Shown here piece by piece: positions 16,114-23,678 of a stretch of 64,000 nucleotides of DNA (position 1 is its first letter; each line of letters begins with the position of its first letter). Position numbers and translations under genes: made by a program. The DNA comes from Clostridia bacterium. GTDB taxonomy: Bacteria > Bacillota > Clostridia > Christensenellales > Borkfalkiaceae. The DNA lies in assembly GCA_017463145.1 (NCBI GenBank), contig JAFTPR010000008.1, positions 1 to 64,000 on the forward strand, given 5' to 3'. Under the pieces are notes generated by a model, which did no database searches, had not been told where the DNA came from, and saw nothing but the letters and a program-made list of their open reading frames with translations.

Positions 16114-17289
16114 TTAGAAACGCTCAACAAAAGGAATGTTGGATTTGAGAATGGAGGAAATAACTCTCGTCATTTTCTTCATACCGTGGGAGATAGCCAC
16201 GTAATGGTGTTTACCTTGTTCTTTCTTTTTGGAAATGTAAGTCTGAAAGGACGGACTGGAAATATACGCGGCGGTAGTAGCAAGATATAAAGCATTGCGT
16301 AAATAGCGAGAACCGTGTTTCACCATAGGCGTGTTTTTAGCAACGAATTTACCAGATTGGTAGGTGGACGGATCGCAACCTGCAAAAGCAAGCAATTTTG
16401 CAGGAGAAGAGAAGTTGTTAATATCTCCAATTTCGGCAAGAATAGTTGCGCCTAAAACGTTGCCAATCCCAGGGATAGAAGTAATGGGAGAATGAAGCTC
16501 GTCTAAAATCTTTTCAATTTCCTTTTCTAATTCTGCTTTTTGCATTTCAAGGAAACGAATACGCTGAATTAAGAGTTTTAACTCAAAGGCATCGCCAAGA
16601 TTGTAAGAAGCAATAGAAGAAGCTGCAAGCTGCTTTAATTGCAAGGCTTTCTCTTTCTTAAATCTACCGCGTGAAGCGGAAGAAAGGATATTGGAAAGCT
16701 TGGTGACATTACAAGAAGCAATATCTTTAGCGGAGGGTAAAGCCTCTAAAAGAGATAAGCAAGAATTGGTGTAAAGGTTGCAAAAGAAAGAAGAAAGTTC
16801 GGGAAAAAGGATATGAACAGACCTTCTGTAACGATTTTTTAGAGGTTGAAGCTCTTTATTTAGCCGAAACCGTGTTCGAGTGAGTGACTTTAAGGAAGAA
16901 ATGTGGTATAATTGCTCATGGTAGGGATTTGACCTATCGGAAACTAATAATTGAGCAATGTAACGCGCGTCGTTTATATCCGTTTTTGTTCTGCGCAAGG
17001 AACAAGCACGTCTTGACTGGTTAACGGAAAGAGGGTTAAAGAGTGTAACGGAAACTTCTAATTGCTTAAGGAAACTCAACAGGTTAGTTGAGTAGTGACC
17101 GGTAGCTTCAAGCCCTACTTTTATTTTATCTAAATTACCGTTAGAGCATTTAGATAAGAGAGATTGGAAGGAACGAAAGCCGTCCAAAGAGTTAGGAAAA
17201 GAGAAATTGTCACAAAGGATTTCTCCATCGGAAGAAAAGATGTGACAATCGTGCTTATCCTTAGCAACGTCGATACCGCAAAAAATCAT
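16114..17289 (-). CDS. IS110-family DEDD recombinase
   Basis: The 391-residue protein has an N-terminal RuvC-like DEDD domain (GIDVAKDKHD with Asp7, then GLEATGHYS, and KTDINDARYIAQLL). A coiled-coil stretch (QRIRFLEMQKAELEKEIEK) leads to the C-terminal Transposase_20 domain (ITSIPGIGNVLGATILAEIGD, then GCDPSTYQSGKF with the likely catalytic Ser). IS110 recombinases move circular intermediates by RNA-guided recombination. ATG 17289 follows AAGGAGG. The frame is intact, so the element may be active. Its codon use is more AT-rich than that of the surrounding metabolic genes. Confidence 0.93.
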   Translation of the reverse strand: MIFCGIDVAKDKHDCHIFSSDGEILCDNFSFPNSLDGFRSFQSLLSKCSNGNLDKIKVGLEATGHYSTNLLSFLKQLEVSVTLFNPLSVNQSRRACSLRRTKTDINDARYIAQLLVSDRSNPYHEQLYHISSLKSLTRTRFRLNKELQPLKNRYRRSVHILFPELSSFFCNLYTNSCLSLLEALPSAKDIASCNVTKLSNILSSASRGRFKKEKALQLKQLAASSIASYNLGDAFELKLLIQRIRFLEMQKAELEKEIEKILDELHSPITSIPGIGNVLGATILAEIGDINNFSSPAKLLAFAGCDPSTYQSGKFVAKNTPMVKHGSRYLRNALYLATTAAYISSPSFQTYISKKKEQGKHHYVAISHGMKKMTRVISSILKSNIPFVERF

Positions 17290-17299
17290 AAAGGTATCC

Positions 17300-17482
17300 T
17301 CCTTGAAGTAAAAAATTTATTTCTGTGCGACCACAAAACGATGTCTAAGTACTCTCGTGAGAAATAAAACGAAACAGCGTTATCTAACTAATCAACAAAA
17401 AAGACATAGAGTTGTGGTTGGAAACTCCTTAAAAACGATAAAGCGTTAAAGACTAATGAACCAAACCACAGAAACTATGTCC
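17300..17482 (-). ncRNA. Candidate bridge RNA of the IS110 element
   Basis: Upstream of the recombinase on the minus strand, TATAAT (17488-17483) is followed after about 7 bases by a structured region. Its 5' stem pairs 17475-17481 with 17403-17409 (7 bp perfect), then 17461-17469 with 17414-17421 (8 bp with one bulge), leaving a loop of about 40 bases. A further small hairpin, TGTG-GTCG-CACA, occurs closer to the gene. A 5' stem-loop followed by looped domains before the recombinase is how IS110 bridge RNAs are built. The guide loops cannot be assigned without the element ends. Confidence 0.55.
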
Positions 17483-17487
17483 ATTAT

Positions 17488-17524
17488 ATCTTAAAAAAGA
17501 GCAAAAGAAAAACTCTTTTAAGAT
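17488..17524. repeat. Inverted repeat flanking the IS110 left end
   Basis: ATCTTAAAAAAGAG (17488-17501) and CTCTTTTAAGAT (17513-17524) form a 12-bp stem with a two-base bulge. It may be a terminator of a lost upstream gene or the palindromic target next to which the element inserted. It overlaps the -10 box of the candidate bridge RNA by one base. Confidence 0.5.
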
Positions 17525-17596
17525 AAACAAAAAAAAGGATAATATTGTAGTCTGGATTCATCCGACTAAATCTAAACAATATTATACGAGTAAGAT

Positions 17597-18247
17597 ATGA
17601 GTATCAATAAATCTTATGCTGTATTTGGGCTTGGACGATACGGTTTAGCCGTAGCCAAAGAGCTTGTAAGTAATGGAGTTGATGTTTTAGCCGTTGATTC
17701 AGATGAAACTATTGTGAATTCCGCTATCGCCGATATTCCGTTCTGCAAATGCGCAGACGTAACCGATTTGGAAGCGATAAAACAACTTGGTATTTCCAAT
17801 ATAGAAGTTGTTATTATTGCTATGGCAAATAATTTGGAAGCAAGCGTTATGGCGGTAATGTTGTGTAAAGAAGTTGGTGTAAATACAGTAATCGCAAAAT
17901 GCGCTAATGAAATGCATAAAAAGATTTTAAGTAAAGTAGGAGCGGATAAAGTGGTTTTTCCTGAATGTGAATCAGGAATACGCCTTGCAAAAAATCTTTT
18001 AAGTTCGGGCTTTGTTGACGTTATCGAATTATCCAACGACGTATCTTTGATAGAACTTGAAGTTAAATCCGAATGGGTAGGTAAAACACTTATTGAATTA
18101 AATTTGCGCAAAAAATATTCTATCAATGTAATTGCGATTCGACAAGGAAATAATTTAGACATCAATATTGACCCCACAATACAATTGGCAAAAAATATGC
18201 AACTTGTAGTTATTACAAACACTTCAAAAATAAGCAAGTTAAAATAA
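17597..18247 (+). CDS. ktrA: KtrA/TrkA-type RCK regulator of potassium uptake
   Basis: A cytoplasmic ring-forming subunit that gates a KtrB-type potassium channel. The 216-residue protein has an RCK_N Rossmann domain (1-135, AVFGLGRYGLAVAKEL nucleotide-binding start, AVDSDE acidic end of strand 2) and an RCK_C domain (about 136-216, VSLIELEVKSEWVGKTL). RCK_C of KtrA-type proteins binds c-di-AMP in other Bacillota. No ktrB is adjacent, which is unusual. Codon use is clearly more AT-rich than neighbours, and it lies next to the IS110 element, so it may be acquired or separated from its partner. A small inverted repeat (AATATTGT at 17540-17547, ACAATATT at 17575-17582) precedes the start. Confidence 0.88.
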   Translation: MSINKSYAVFGLGRYGLAVAKELVSNGVDVLAVDSDETIVNSAIADIPFCKCADVTDLEAIKQLGISNIEVVIIAMANNLEASVMAVMLCKEVGVNTVIAKCANEMHKKILSKVGADKVVFPECESGIRLAKNLLSSGFVDVIELSNDVSLIELEVKSEWVGKTLIELNLRKKYSINVIAIRQGNNLDINIDPTIQLAKNMQLVVITNTSKISKLK

Positions 18248-18265
18248 AAGTATAAGGCTCATCAA

Positions 18266-18302
18266 CGAAAAGGACAGGCGTTTTGCCTGTCCTTTTCGTT
18301 TG
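18266..18302 (+). terminator. Terminator of ktrA
   Basis: A 14-bp perfect stem (18266-18279 with 18285-18298) flanked by T-rich DNA. Confidence 0.85.
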
Positions 18303-18387
18303 TGAGTATTCTCACTAAAAACTGTTGATAACTATAACGCCACACTACAAAACTGAAAAAAATTGCCCTTGTTGTAAGGGCAAAAAA

Positions 18388-18464
18388 TGGCGACCCAGAA
18401 CGGGCTCGAACCGTCGACCTCCAGCGTGACAGGCTGGCGCTCTAACCAACTGAGCTACTGGGCC
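18388..18464 (-). tRNA. tRNA-Asp (GTC anticodon)
   Basis: On the minus strand the acceptor GGCCCAG pairs with CTGGGTC, including one G-T wobble. The anticodon stem CCAGC/GCTGG encloses CTGTCAC with anticodon GTC, the T arm contains GGTTCGAGCC, and CCA is encoded. It is the downstream one of a two-tRNA pair on the minus strand. Confidence 0.96.
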
Positions 18465-18495
18465 ATTATATGATATATTTATTAAAAAACGAGTT

Positions 18496-18571
18496 TGGTG
18501 GGCCTTCACGGATTCGAACCGCGGACCAATCGGTTATGAGCCGACAGCTCTGACCACTGAGCTAAAGGCCC
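18496..18571 (-). tRNA. tRNA with CAT anticodon, probably tRNA-Ile2
   Basis: Minus-strand acceptor GGGCCTT pairs with AAGGCCC, the discriminator is A, and CCA is encoded. The anticodon loop reads CTCATAA inside the stem TCGG/CCGA. This loop and the acceptor resemble the Bacillota tRNA-Ile(CAU), modified by TilS to read ATA, more than elongator tRNA-Met, which usually starts GGCGG and has TTCATAC. It lies 31 bases upstream of tRNA-Asp in the same transcript. Confidence 0.85.
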
Positions 18572-18773
18572 GTTTTGTTTTGACGTAAGGTCATTTGCAT
18601 AATGCTTGATTATAATAAACGATTTTTGATAAAAAGTCAAGTGATTTTTTACGAAAAAGCAAAAAATTTTTTTCGACAAAACAATTTTTTTTTCGGGGCT
18701 TTTTTTCAAAATTTTCTCGGCTAGATTTTTTATAATAACGGCGTACCGTTTATTGGGATTTGAGGAGGAATTT

Positions 18774-19085
18774 ATGCGCGTTGAATCAAAATTTTTGAAC
18801 CGAATTTTATATATACGCCCAAGCGGCGAAATAGACGAACACAACGCCACGTCGGCGCGAAAGGAAGTGGATACTTTGGCGGAACAATACGTTACGTTGG
18901 CGCAACAAGTGGTGTTTGACCTTGGCGAGATTTCCTTTATGGATTCGACGGGGATAGGGTTTTTAATCGGCAGGTATAAAAAATTCCACCGCTACGGCGT
19001 ACCTATGTACATAGCCAACCCCTCGCAAGCCACCGACAAAATTTTAACCGTAAGCGGCGTGTATACGCTGATTCCAAAGATTTAA
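18774..19085 (+). CDS. spoIIAA: Anti-sigma F factor antagonist SpoIIAA
   Basis: When dephosphorylated by SpoIIE, SpoIIAA displaces SigF from SpoIIAB and so starts forespore transcription. The 103-residue STAS-domain protein has the phosphorylation site in FMDSTGIG, with the serine at residue 58, the same number as in B. subtilis. ATG 18774 is preceded by GAGGAGG; an in-frame upstream start at 18753 has no support. Order and spacing (11 bases to spoIIAB) are those of the spoIIA operon, and SigF identity excludes the rsbV-rsbW-sigB alternative. Confidence 0.94.
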   Translation: MRVESKFLNRILYIRPSGEIDEHNATSARKEVDTLAEQYVTLAQQVVFDLGEISFMDSTGIGFLIGRYKKFHRYGVPMYIANPSQATDKILTVSGVYTLIPKI

Positions 19086-19096
19086 AGGAGAACGAT

Positions 19097-19573
19097 ATGA
19101 GCAATTATATGAAACTTGAAATAGCGGCGAAAAGTGAAAACGAAGGCTTTGCGCGTAGCGCGGTGGCGGCGTTTGCGCTGGGGCTAAATCCCTCGATTAG
19201 CGAACTTTCCGATATCAAAACCGCCGTCAGCGAGGCGGTAACCAACTGCGTCGTACACGCGTACGCAAGCGAAAGACACGGCGAACGTAAAATTTTAATC
19301 GAATGTCAAACTGAAAAAAAGCAAACGGAGGGGGGCTTTTTACATATCACAATCACCGATTACGGTTGTGGGATTGAGGACGTGGACAAAGCGGTGTTGC
19401 CGTTTTTTACCACTCTTTCCGCCGACGAGCGTTCGGGTATGGGGTTTACGATTATGCAAACGTTTATGTCTGATTTTTCGTTAAAGAGTGAAAAGGGCAA
19501 AGGCACTATCGTAAAAATGACCAAAGAAATCGGGGTTGAAAAAGAGGAAGTAAGGGAAAGGGCTGATGCTTGA
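19097..19573 (+). CDS. spoIIAB: Anti-sigma F factor / serine kinase SpoIIAB
   Basis: SpoIIAB binds and holds SigF inactive and phosphorylates SpoIIAA. The 158-residue protein has the HATPase (GHKL) fold: the N box AVSEAVTNCVVHAYA, the G1 box ITDYGCGIEDVDKA and the G2 region ERSGMGFTIMQTF. It carries about 12 extra charged residues at the C-terminus compared with B. subtilis. It overlaps sigF by 8 bases, which couples synthesis of the two partners. Confidence 0.95.
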   Translation: MSNYMKLEIAAKSENEGFARSAVAAFALGLNPSISELSDIKTAVSEAVTNCVVHAYASERHGERKILIECQTEKKQTEGGFLHITITDYGCGIEDVDKAVLPFFTTLSADERSGMGFTIMQTFMSDFSLKSEKGKGTIVKMTKEIGVEKEEVRERADA

Positions 19574-20297
19574 TGAAAAACTTACAATCGAATACATTCG
19601 CAATGCAAAAACGGGCGATTCGCACGCGAAAGAAACGCTGATTGAAAACAACGTATCCTTGGTAAAATGTATCGTCAAACGGTATTTGGGCAAAGGCGTG
19701 GATTACGACGATTTGTTCCAGATTGCTTGTATGGGATTTTTAAAGGCGATAGCGGGTTTTGACGAAAGTTTCGGGGTAAAATTTTCCACCTACGCCGTGC
19801 CTATGATAGCAGGGGAAATCAAACGTTTTATGCGCGACGACGGGTCGGTAAAGGTATCGCGCGCCATGAAACAAACGGCGAAAGAAATCAATTTGTTTAT
19901 CGAGGAATACAGGACGAAAAACGGGACGCAACCTGCCGTGTCCGTCATTGCGGAAAAATTTGGTTTGGACGAGGCGGAAACGGTATTCGTTATGGGGTCG
20001 TCGAAAATGCCGCTTTCTTTATACGGCGGCGCGGATTATAAAGACGGAAAGGAACGGGAATTGATAGAAACGCTGCCTTCGTCCGACGATCAAGAGGATT
20101 GGTTGGATAAAATGCTGTTGCGCGGCGCGATAGACGATTTGTCCGAACGGGATAAAAAAATTATCGTTCTGCGGTATTTTAGGGATATGACGCAGAGCGA
20201 AGTCGCAGAAAAAATTGGGGTGAGTCAGGTACAGGTTTCCCGTATAGAAAACAGAATTATCAAAGAATTTCGAGAAAAATTGAGCGCAATCGGTTGA
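19566..20297 (+). CDS. sigF: RNA polymerase sigma factor SigF (SpoIIAC)
   Basis: The forespore-specific sigma factor, 243 residues. Region 2 has YDDLFQIACMGFLKAIAGFD and FSTYAVPMIAGEIKRFMRDDG, followed by SVKVSR, the signature that separates SigF/SigG from SigB. Region 3 spans about 115-155, and region 4 ends in MTQSEVAEKIGVSQVQVSRIENRIIKEFR. The start lies within spoIIAB. A strong separate promoter begins 28 bases after its stop, so the operon ends here, although no clear terminator hairpin is seen between. Confidence 0.96.
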   Translation: MLDEKLTIEYIRNAKTGDSHAKETLIENNVSLVKCIVKRYLGKGVDYDDLFQIACMGFLKAIAGFDESFGVKFSTYAVPMIAGEIKRFMRDDGSVKVSRAMKQTAKEINLFIEEYRTKNGTQPAVSVIAEKFGLDEAETVFVMGSSKMPLSLYGGADYKDGKERELIETLPSSDDQEDWLDKMLLRGAIDDLSERDKKIIVLRYFRDMTQSEVAEKIGVSQVQVSRIENRIIKEFREKLSAIG

Positions 20298-20324
20298 TTT
20301 TGTGAAATAATTTTTCAAAAAGTG

Positions 20325-20353
20325 TTGACAACTTTCATAATATGTGTTATAAT
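20325..20353 (+). promoter_or_regulatory. Consensus SigA promoter of the small lipoprotein gene
   Basis: TTGACA (20325-20330), 17-base spacer, TATAAT (20348-20353): a perfect consensus promoter for a 48-codon gene. Confidence 0.88.
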
Positions 20354-20388
20354 AAAACCGTAAAGATAGGATTAAGGAGGCAAAAAAG

Positions 20389-20535
20389 ATGAGAAAATTT
20401 TTAGCCGCTATGTTGTTGGTTTTATGTATTACCCCTTTCTGGTCGTGTGGAGGAGTTGCGAAGAATGAGGGAAGGAATTATGACACGGGGACAACCCTTG
20501 AAATGGAGCAAAATACCGAAAATGCAAGCGAATAA
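20389..20535 (+). CDS. Small secreted lipoprotein, 48 residues
   Basis: No known family. It has TAAGGAGG 9 bases before the ATG, a perfect promoter upstream and a terminator after it, so it is a real single-gene unit. The product has a charged start (MRKF), a hydrophobic stretch and a cysteine at residue 20 in PFWSCGG, a plausible lipidation site. The mature peptide would be only about 29 acidic, polar residues (NYDTGTTLEMEQNTENASE). It may be an entericidin-like or signalling lipopeptide; nothing in the sequence decides this. Confidence 0.65.
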   Translation: MRKFLAAMLLVLCITPFWSCGGVAKNEGRNYDTGTTLEMEQNTENASE

Positions 20536-20550
20536 AACAAAAAAATAAAA

Positions 20551-20592
20551 ACGAGCCGTTTCGTTCTTTTTTGAAAAGCGGCTCGTTTTTTG
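20551..20592 (+). terminator. Terminator of the small lipoprotein gene
   Basis: Stem ACGAGCCG (20551-20558) with CGGCTCGT (20579-20586), T tract 20586-20591. Confidence 0.82.
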
Positions 20593-20621
20593 TTTGCAAT
20601 CAAAGAAAAATTTGTTATAAT
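20592..20621 (+). promoter_or_regulatory. Promoter giving a probably leaderless CPBP protease mRNA
   Basis: TTTGCA (20592-20597), 18-base spacer, TATAAT (20616-20621). The ATG at 20629 is 7 bases after the -10 box, where transcription should start, and no ribosome site precedes it. Confidence 0.6.
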
Positions 20622-20628
20622 AATAGAT

Positions 20629-21585
20629 ATGAAAAAAGAACGTAGAGAACAAAATACGATTTTCAATCGTTTCGGGGAACGGACGATAGAAAAAGCGGCA
20701 GGGTTATCATTTAGCTTGGCGGCGGTGCTGCCCACTTTTTTATCGTTGATTTTTCTTATCGGGATTTCGGTTGTCGGGTTGGCGAAAGAGGGGTATCAAA
20801 ACACCGACTGGTTTTTATATGCAAGTTATTTATTGCCACAGATTGCCTTTATTCTCGTCGTGGCGTTGGTTTTTAAGTTTTTGAAACTTTCGCCAAAAGC
20901 TACTTGGAAAAAACAGCAATGTTCGGGAAAATATTATTTTGTGGCAATCGTTTTGCAAATCGGATTATTGTGTTTGTCCGAATTGAACGTTTGGTTTTTG
21001 AAACTGCTTGGAAAAATGGGGTATCAAGACGCGGGAATTTTATTGCCGTCTATGGACGGATTGGGATTTTGGGGCGTATTTTTCGTCGTGGCGATTCTTG
21101 CGCCCATTTTAGAAGAAACGCTGTTTCGAGGTGTGATTTTAAGCGGTTTGAAAACGTTTGGACGCACGGGCGCGGTTTTGCTTTGCGGCGGTTTGTTTGC
21201 GTTGTATCATCAAAATCCGTCGCAGACGGTTTATCAATTTTGTTGCGGCGCGGCGTTTGCGCTCGTCGCGTTGAAATCGGGCAGTATTTTGCCCACCGTG
21301 CTGTCGCATTTTTTAAACAACGCCGCTATTTTGATATTGACAAAATTTGGGATTAGCCAATTTCCAACGCCCGTATTTATCGCGGTTGTCGTCGTTTCAG
21401 CGGTATGTTTGATTGGCTCGCTTGCGTATTTATTGATTTTTGATAAAAAAGCGAGTGTTGAGGACGTAGAAAAGGGCGTAGAAAATAAAACGACGGATCA
21501 AAGAAAAACGTTTCTTCTTTGCGCCGCGGTAGGAATATTTATTTGCGCCGTTTCTTGGGTAGGCGTGTTCTTTTCGGGGTTATAA
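20629..21585 (+). CDS. CPBP family intramembrane metalloprotease (CAAX protease-like)
   Basis: An integral membrane protein of 318 residues with about eight hydrophobic segments. Motif 1, EETLFRG (preceded by APIL), supplies the two Glu and Arg; motif 2 is FALYH, and motif 3 is LSHFLNNA. These are the catalytic Glu and His residues of the CAAX/Abi (type II prenyl endopeptidase-like) family. Substrates of such bacterial proteins are mostly unknown. The C-terminus adds a charged loop and a final membrane helix. A TTG at 20590 would start inside the preceding terminator and was rejected. Confidence 0.9.
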   Translation: MKKERREQNTIFNRFGERTIEKAAGLSFSLAAVLPTFLSLIFLIGISVVGLAKEGYQNTDWFLYASYLLPQIAFILVVALVFKFLKLSPKATWKKQQCSGKYYFVAIVLQIGLLCLSELNVWFLKLLGKMGYQDAGILLPSMDGLGFWGVFFVVAILAPILEETLFRGVILSGLKTFGRTGAVLLCGGLFALYHQNPSQTVYQFCCGAAFALVALKSGSILPTVLSHFLNNAAILILTKFGISQFPTPVFIAVVVVSAVCLIGSLAYLLIFDKKASVEDVEKGVENKTTDQRKTFLLCAAVGIFICAVSWVGVFFSGL

Positions 21586-21588
21586 AGT

Positions 21589-22026
21589 ATGCAAAAAATC
21601 TATTTTGTGGTCGTAGGGAAAATTAAAGAAAGTTTTTATCGCGAGGCGGTGGCGGAGTACGTCAAACGCCTTTCTCGTTTTGCTAAAGTGGAGATAAAAG
21701 AATTGCCCGAAGGCGCAAATCCCGAATCGGAAGCGGAAGATATTTTGCGCGCGTTGAAAGGTTACGTAATCGCTTTGGTTGTCGAGGGGGAGAAATTATC
21801 CAGCGAGAAATTGGCGAAGAAGTTGCAAACTTTGACGAACGAGGGAAAGGACGTTACGTTTGTAATCGGTTCGTCTTGCGGTTTGTCGGACAGGGTGAAA
21901 ACGGCTGCGGATTACAAACTTTCCTTTTCGGATATGACTTTTCCTCATCAACTGATGCGTGTGATTCTTGCCGAACAGGTGTATCGCGCGTTTATGATTA
22001 ACGCAGGTTCGACGTATCATAAATAG
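21589..22026 (+). CDS. rlmH: 23S rRNA pseudouridine-1915 N3-methyltransferase
   Basis: RlmH methylates pseudouridine 1915 in helix 69 of 23S rRNA. The 145-residue SPOUT protein shows LVVEGEKLSSEKLA, the SAM-binding trefoil FVIGSSCGLSDRVKTAA (GGSxGL in most homologues, GSSCGL here), and LSFSDMTFPHQLMRVILAEQVYRA. It ends in the invariant TYHK. It starts 3 bases after the CPBP gene, so they are probably co-transcribed. Confidence 0.95.
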   Translation: MQKIYFVVVGKIKESFYREAVAEYVKRLSRFAKVEIKELPEGANPESEAEDILRALKGYVIALVVEGEKLSSEKLAKKLQTLTNEGKDVTFVIGSSCGLSDRVKTAADYKLSFSDMTFPHQLMRVILAEQVYRAFMINAGSTYHK

Positions 22027-22060
22027 CAACTTTTTTTCTTGTTTGGCGTATAGTATCGTT

Positions 22061-22891
22061 GTGGATATTTATGAAAAAATTGAAGATTTTTACAATACGG
22101 TAACCGCGCCGAAAACGGTGATAGGCAAAAGTGTGTTCGGAAGAAAAATTTTCGCAGTAAAGATAGGCGACGGCGAACCTGTGGGCATTGCGCAATACGC
22201 AATGCACGGGAGAGAATTTATCACCGCGCGTTTGGCGTTAGAACAGTATAAAATAGGGCTAAAATGCGGCAGTTGTTGGCTGATTCCCCTGGTGAACCCC
22301 GACGGGTGTCTGCTTAGTGAAACGGGGTTAGAATCGGTGGAGAACAAACGCGAGAAAGAACGCTTGCTTGCGCTCAATCAAGGGAATACGGATTTTTCTC
22401 TTTGGAAAGCGAACGGGCGAGGGGTGGATTTGAACGTCAATTTTGCGGCAAATTGGGGACAGGGCGCGAAAAACGTCAAGAAGGCGGGCGCGGAAAATTA
22501 TATCGGCAAAAAACCCTTTTCCGAACCTGAAACGCAGGCGTTGAAATTGTTTACGCAAAAACTTCGTCCCGATTATACCGTAAGTTATCATACGAAGGGC
22601 GAAGAAATTTATTGGTATTTTCATCAACCGATTGGGCGTTGCGCGAAAGACAAGGCTTTGGCGGAGGTTTTGTCGTCCGTTACGGGCTATAAATTGGCGT
22701 ATGCAAAAAACAGCGTCGGGGGATATAAAGATTGGTGTATAAAGACTTTGCAAATCCCTGCGTTTACAATCGAGGCTGGCGCGGACGAATTTGAACATCC
22801 GCTTGGGACAGCTGCGTGGGAAAACGTGTTGGAACACAATCGGCGCGCGCTGTTTTGTTTGTCGGGCGCGGTAAAAGAAAGAATGTGTTAA
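22061..22891 (+). CDS. M14 family zinc carboxypeptidase-like protein
   Basis: About 276 residues. It has the M14 zinc motif in MHGREF (His...Glu), NPDGCLL, GVDLNVNF at the substrate-binding position (where many members have DLNRNF), the third zinc His in SYHTKGEEIYWYF, and the catalytic Glu in FTIEAG. Relatives of this form cleave gamma-D-glutamyl-diaminopimelate bonds in peptidoglycan. No signal peptide is visible, so it may act in the cytoplasm on recycled or spore muropeptides. The start is uncertain: GTG 22061 lies 6 bases after TATAGT; TTG 22043 is the alternative. Neither has a ribosome site. Confidence 0.85.
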   Translation: MDIYEKIEDFYNTVTAPKTVIGKSVFGRKIFAVKIGDGEPVGIAQYAMHGREFITARLALEQYKIGLKCGSCWLIPLVNPDGCLLSETGLESVENKREKERLLALNQGNTDFSLWKANGRGVDLNVNFAANWGQGAKNVKKAGAENYIGKKPFSEPETQALKLFTQKLRPDYTVSYHTKGEEIYWYFHQPIGRCAKDKALAEVLSSVTGYKLAYAKNSVGGYKDWCIKTLQIPAFTIEAGADEFEHPLGTAAWENVLEHNRRALFCLSGAVKERMC

Positions 22892-22902
22892 AGGTGTGCG
22901 TT

Positions 22903-23436
22903 ATGAAAAGATTGACAAGAGAAGAAAAATTTATGCGTCAAGCGATAAAGGCGGCAAAAAGAGGATTGCAAGAGGGCGAAGTGCCTATCGGCGCGGTAGT
23001 CGTGTATCAAGACAAAGTGGTGGCAAGGGGGTATAACCGTCGCGCGAAATTGCAACTCGCGTCTGCGCACGCGGAAATGATGGCGATTGACAAGGCGTGT
23101 AAAAAATACGCCTCGTGGCGTTTGCCCGAGGGGTGTGAATTGTACGTAACGTTAGAACCTTGCCCTATGTGTATGGGGGCGAGCTTGAACGCGCGCGTGG
23201 ATAAAATCTATTTCGGCGCGTACGAACAAAAAGGCCGTTCGTTAACGGCGGCGTTGGCGGAAGCGAATTTGCTCAACCATAAAACGGAAGTGGTCGGCGG
23301 CGTTTTGGAAGAAGAATGTTCCGCTTTGCTTAGTTCTTTTTTTATCGGTATGAGGCAAAAACAAAAGGAAGAAAAAGAGCGCAAAAAAGCGGAGGCAGAG
23401 AAAGAACAATCGCAAAACAAAAATACGGGCGAATAA
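22903..23436 (+). CDS. tadA: tRNA-specific adenosine deaminase
   Basis: TadA converts A34 to inosine in tRNA-Arg(ACG). The 177-residue protein has the zinc/catalytic motif HAEMMAI and PCPMCMGA, with the GEVPIGAVVV start of the deaminase fold. The last 30 residues are an unusual Lys/Glu-rich tail (KQKEEKERKKAEAEKEQ) not needed for the fold. ATG 22903 follows AAAGGTG. It begins 11 bases after the M14 gene. Confidence 0.95.
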   Translation: MKRLTREEKFMRQAIKAAKRGLQEGEVPIGAVVVYQDKVVARGYNRRAKLQLASAHAEMMAIDKACKKYASWRLPEGCELYVTLEPCPMCMGASLNARVDKIYFGAYEQKGRSLTAALAEANLLNHKTEVVGGVLEEECSALLSSFFIGMRQKQKEEKERKKAEAEKEQSQNKNTGE

Positions 23437-23477
23437 AATTTTAAGAGAAAAGAATTGCAAAATACCCGTCTATTTGG

Positions 23478-23506
23478 TTGACTTAATTTTTGGAAAAGGG
23501 TATTAT
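23478..23506 (+). promoter_or_regulatory. Promoter of prs with a long leader
   Basis: TTGACT (23478-23483), 17-base spacer, TATTAT (23501-23506). The leader of about 165 bases to the prs ATG is G-rich near 23600-23650 with short complementary runs (CGCGGC/GCGG), but I could not fold it into a known riboswitch, and no gene was found in 23437-23678. Confidence 0.6.
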
Positions 23507-23678
23507 AATAATGTCCTGATTTTAGGCGGAGGTTTTTACGGAGAAAACGCAAAAAAGAAAGTTGGTGTTTCGCGTTTTCACGGTGATAATTATTTACAAT
23601 GGAAAAAATTCGGGCGCGGCTTAACGCGGAAAAGCGGAGCGGCGACGAATAAAAAATATTTTTTAAGGATGGTTACAC

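Larger units (their letters stand above)
15990..17500 (-). mobile_element. IS110-family insertion sequence, ends not resolved
   Basis: The element carries one DEDD recombinase gene (16114-17289, minus) with about 200 bases of structured non-coding DNA upstream of it and 120-160 bases downstream. This is the arrangement of the IS110 subgroup, whose long 5' non-coding end encodes the bridge RNA. IS110 elements lack terminal inverted repeats, so the ends cannot be placed without an empty-site comparison; the limits given are approximate. It sits between uxaA and ktrA in DNA of lower G+C than its surroundings. Confidence 0.75.

Noticed and set aside
17524..17596. c-di-AMP riboswitch upstream of ktrA
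   Set aside because: Only about 75 bases are available and the conserved ydaO-type core is not present; a short inverted repeat is all that is seen.
18774..20297. rsbV-rsbW-sigB operon
   Set aside because: The sigma factor has RFMRDDGSVKVSR and QSEVAEKIGVSQVQVSR as in SigF/SigG; SpoIIE is also present in the window.
23507..23678. Riboswitch in the prs leader
   Set aside because: The G-rich segment near 23600-23650 could not be folded into a known riboswitch core, and no terminator follows.
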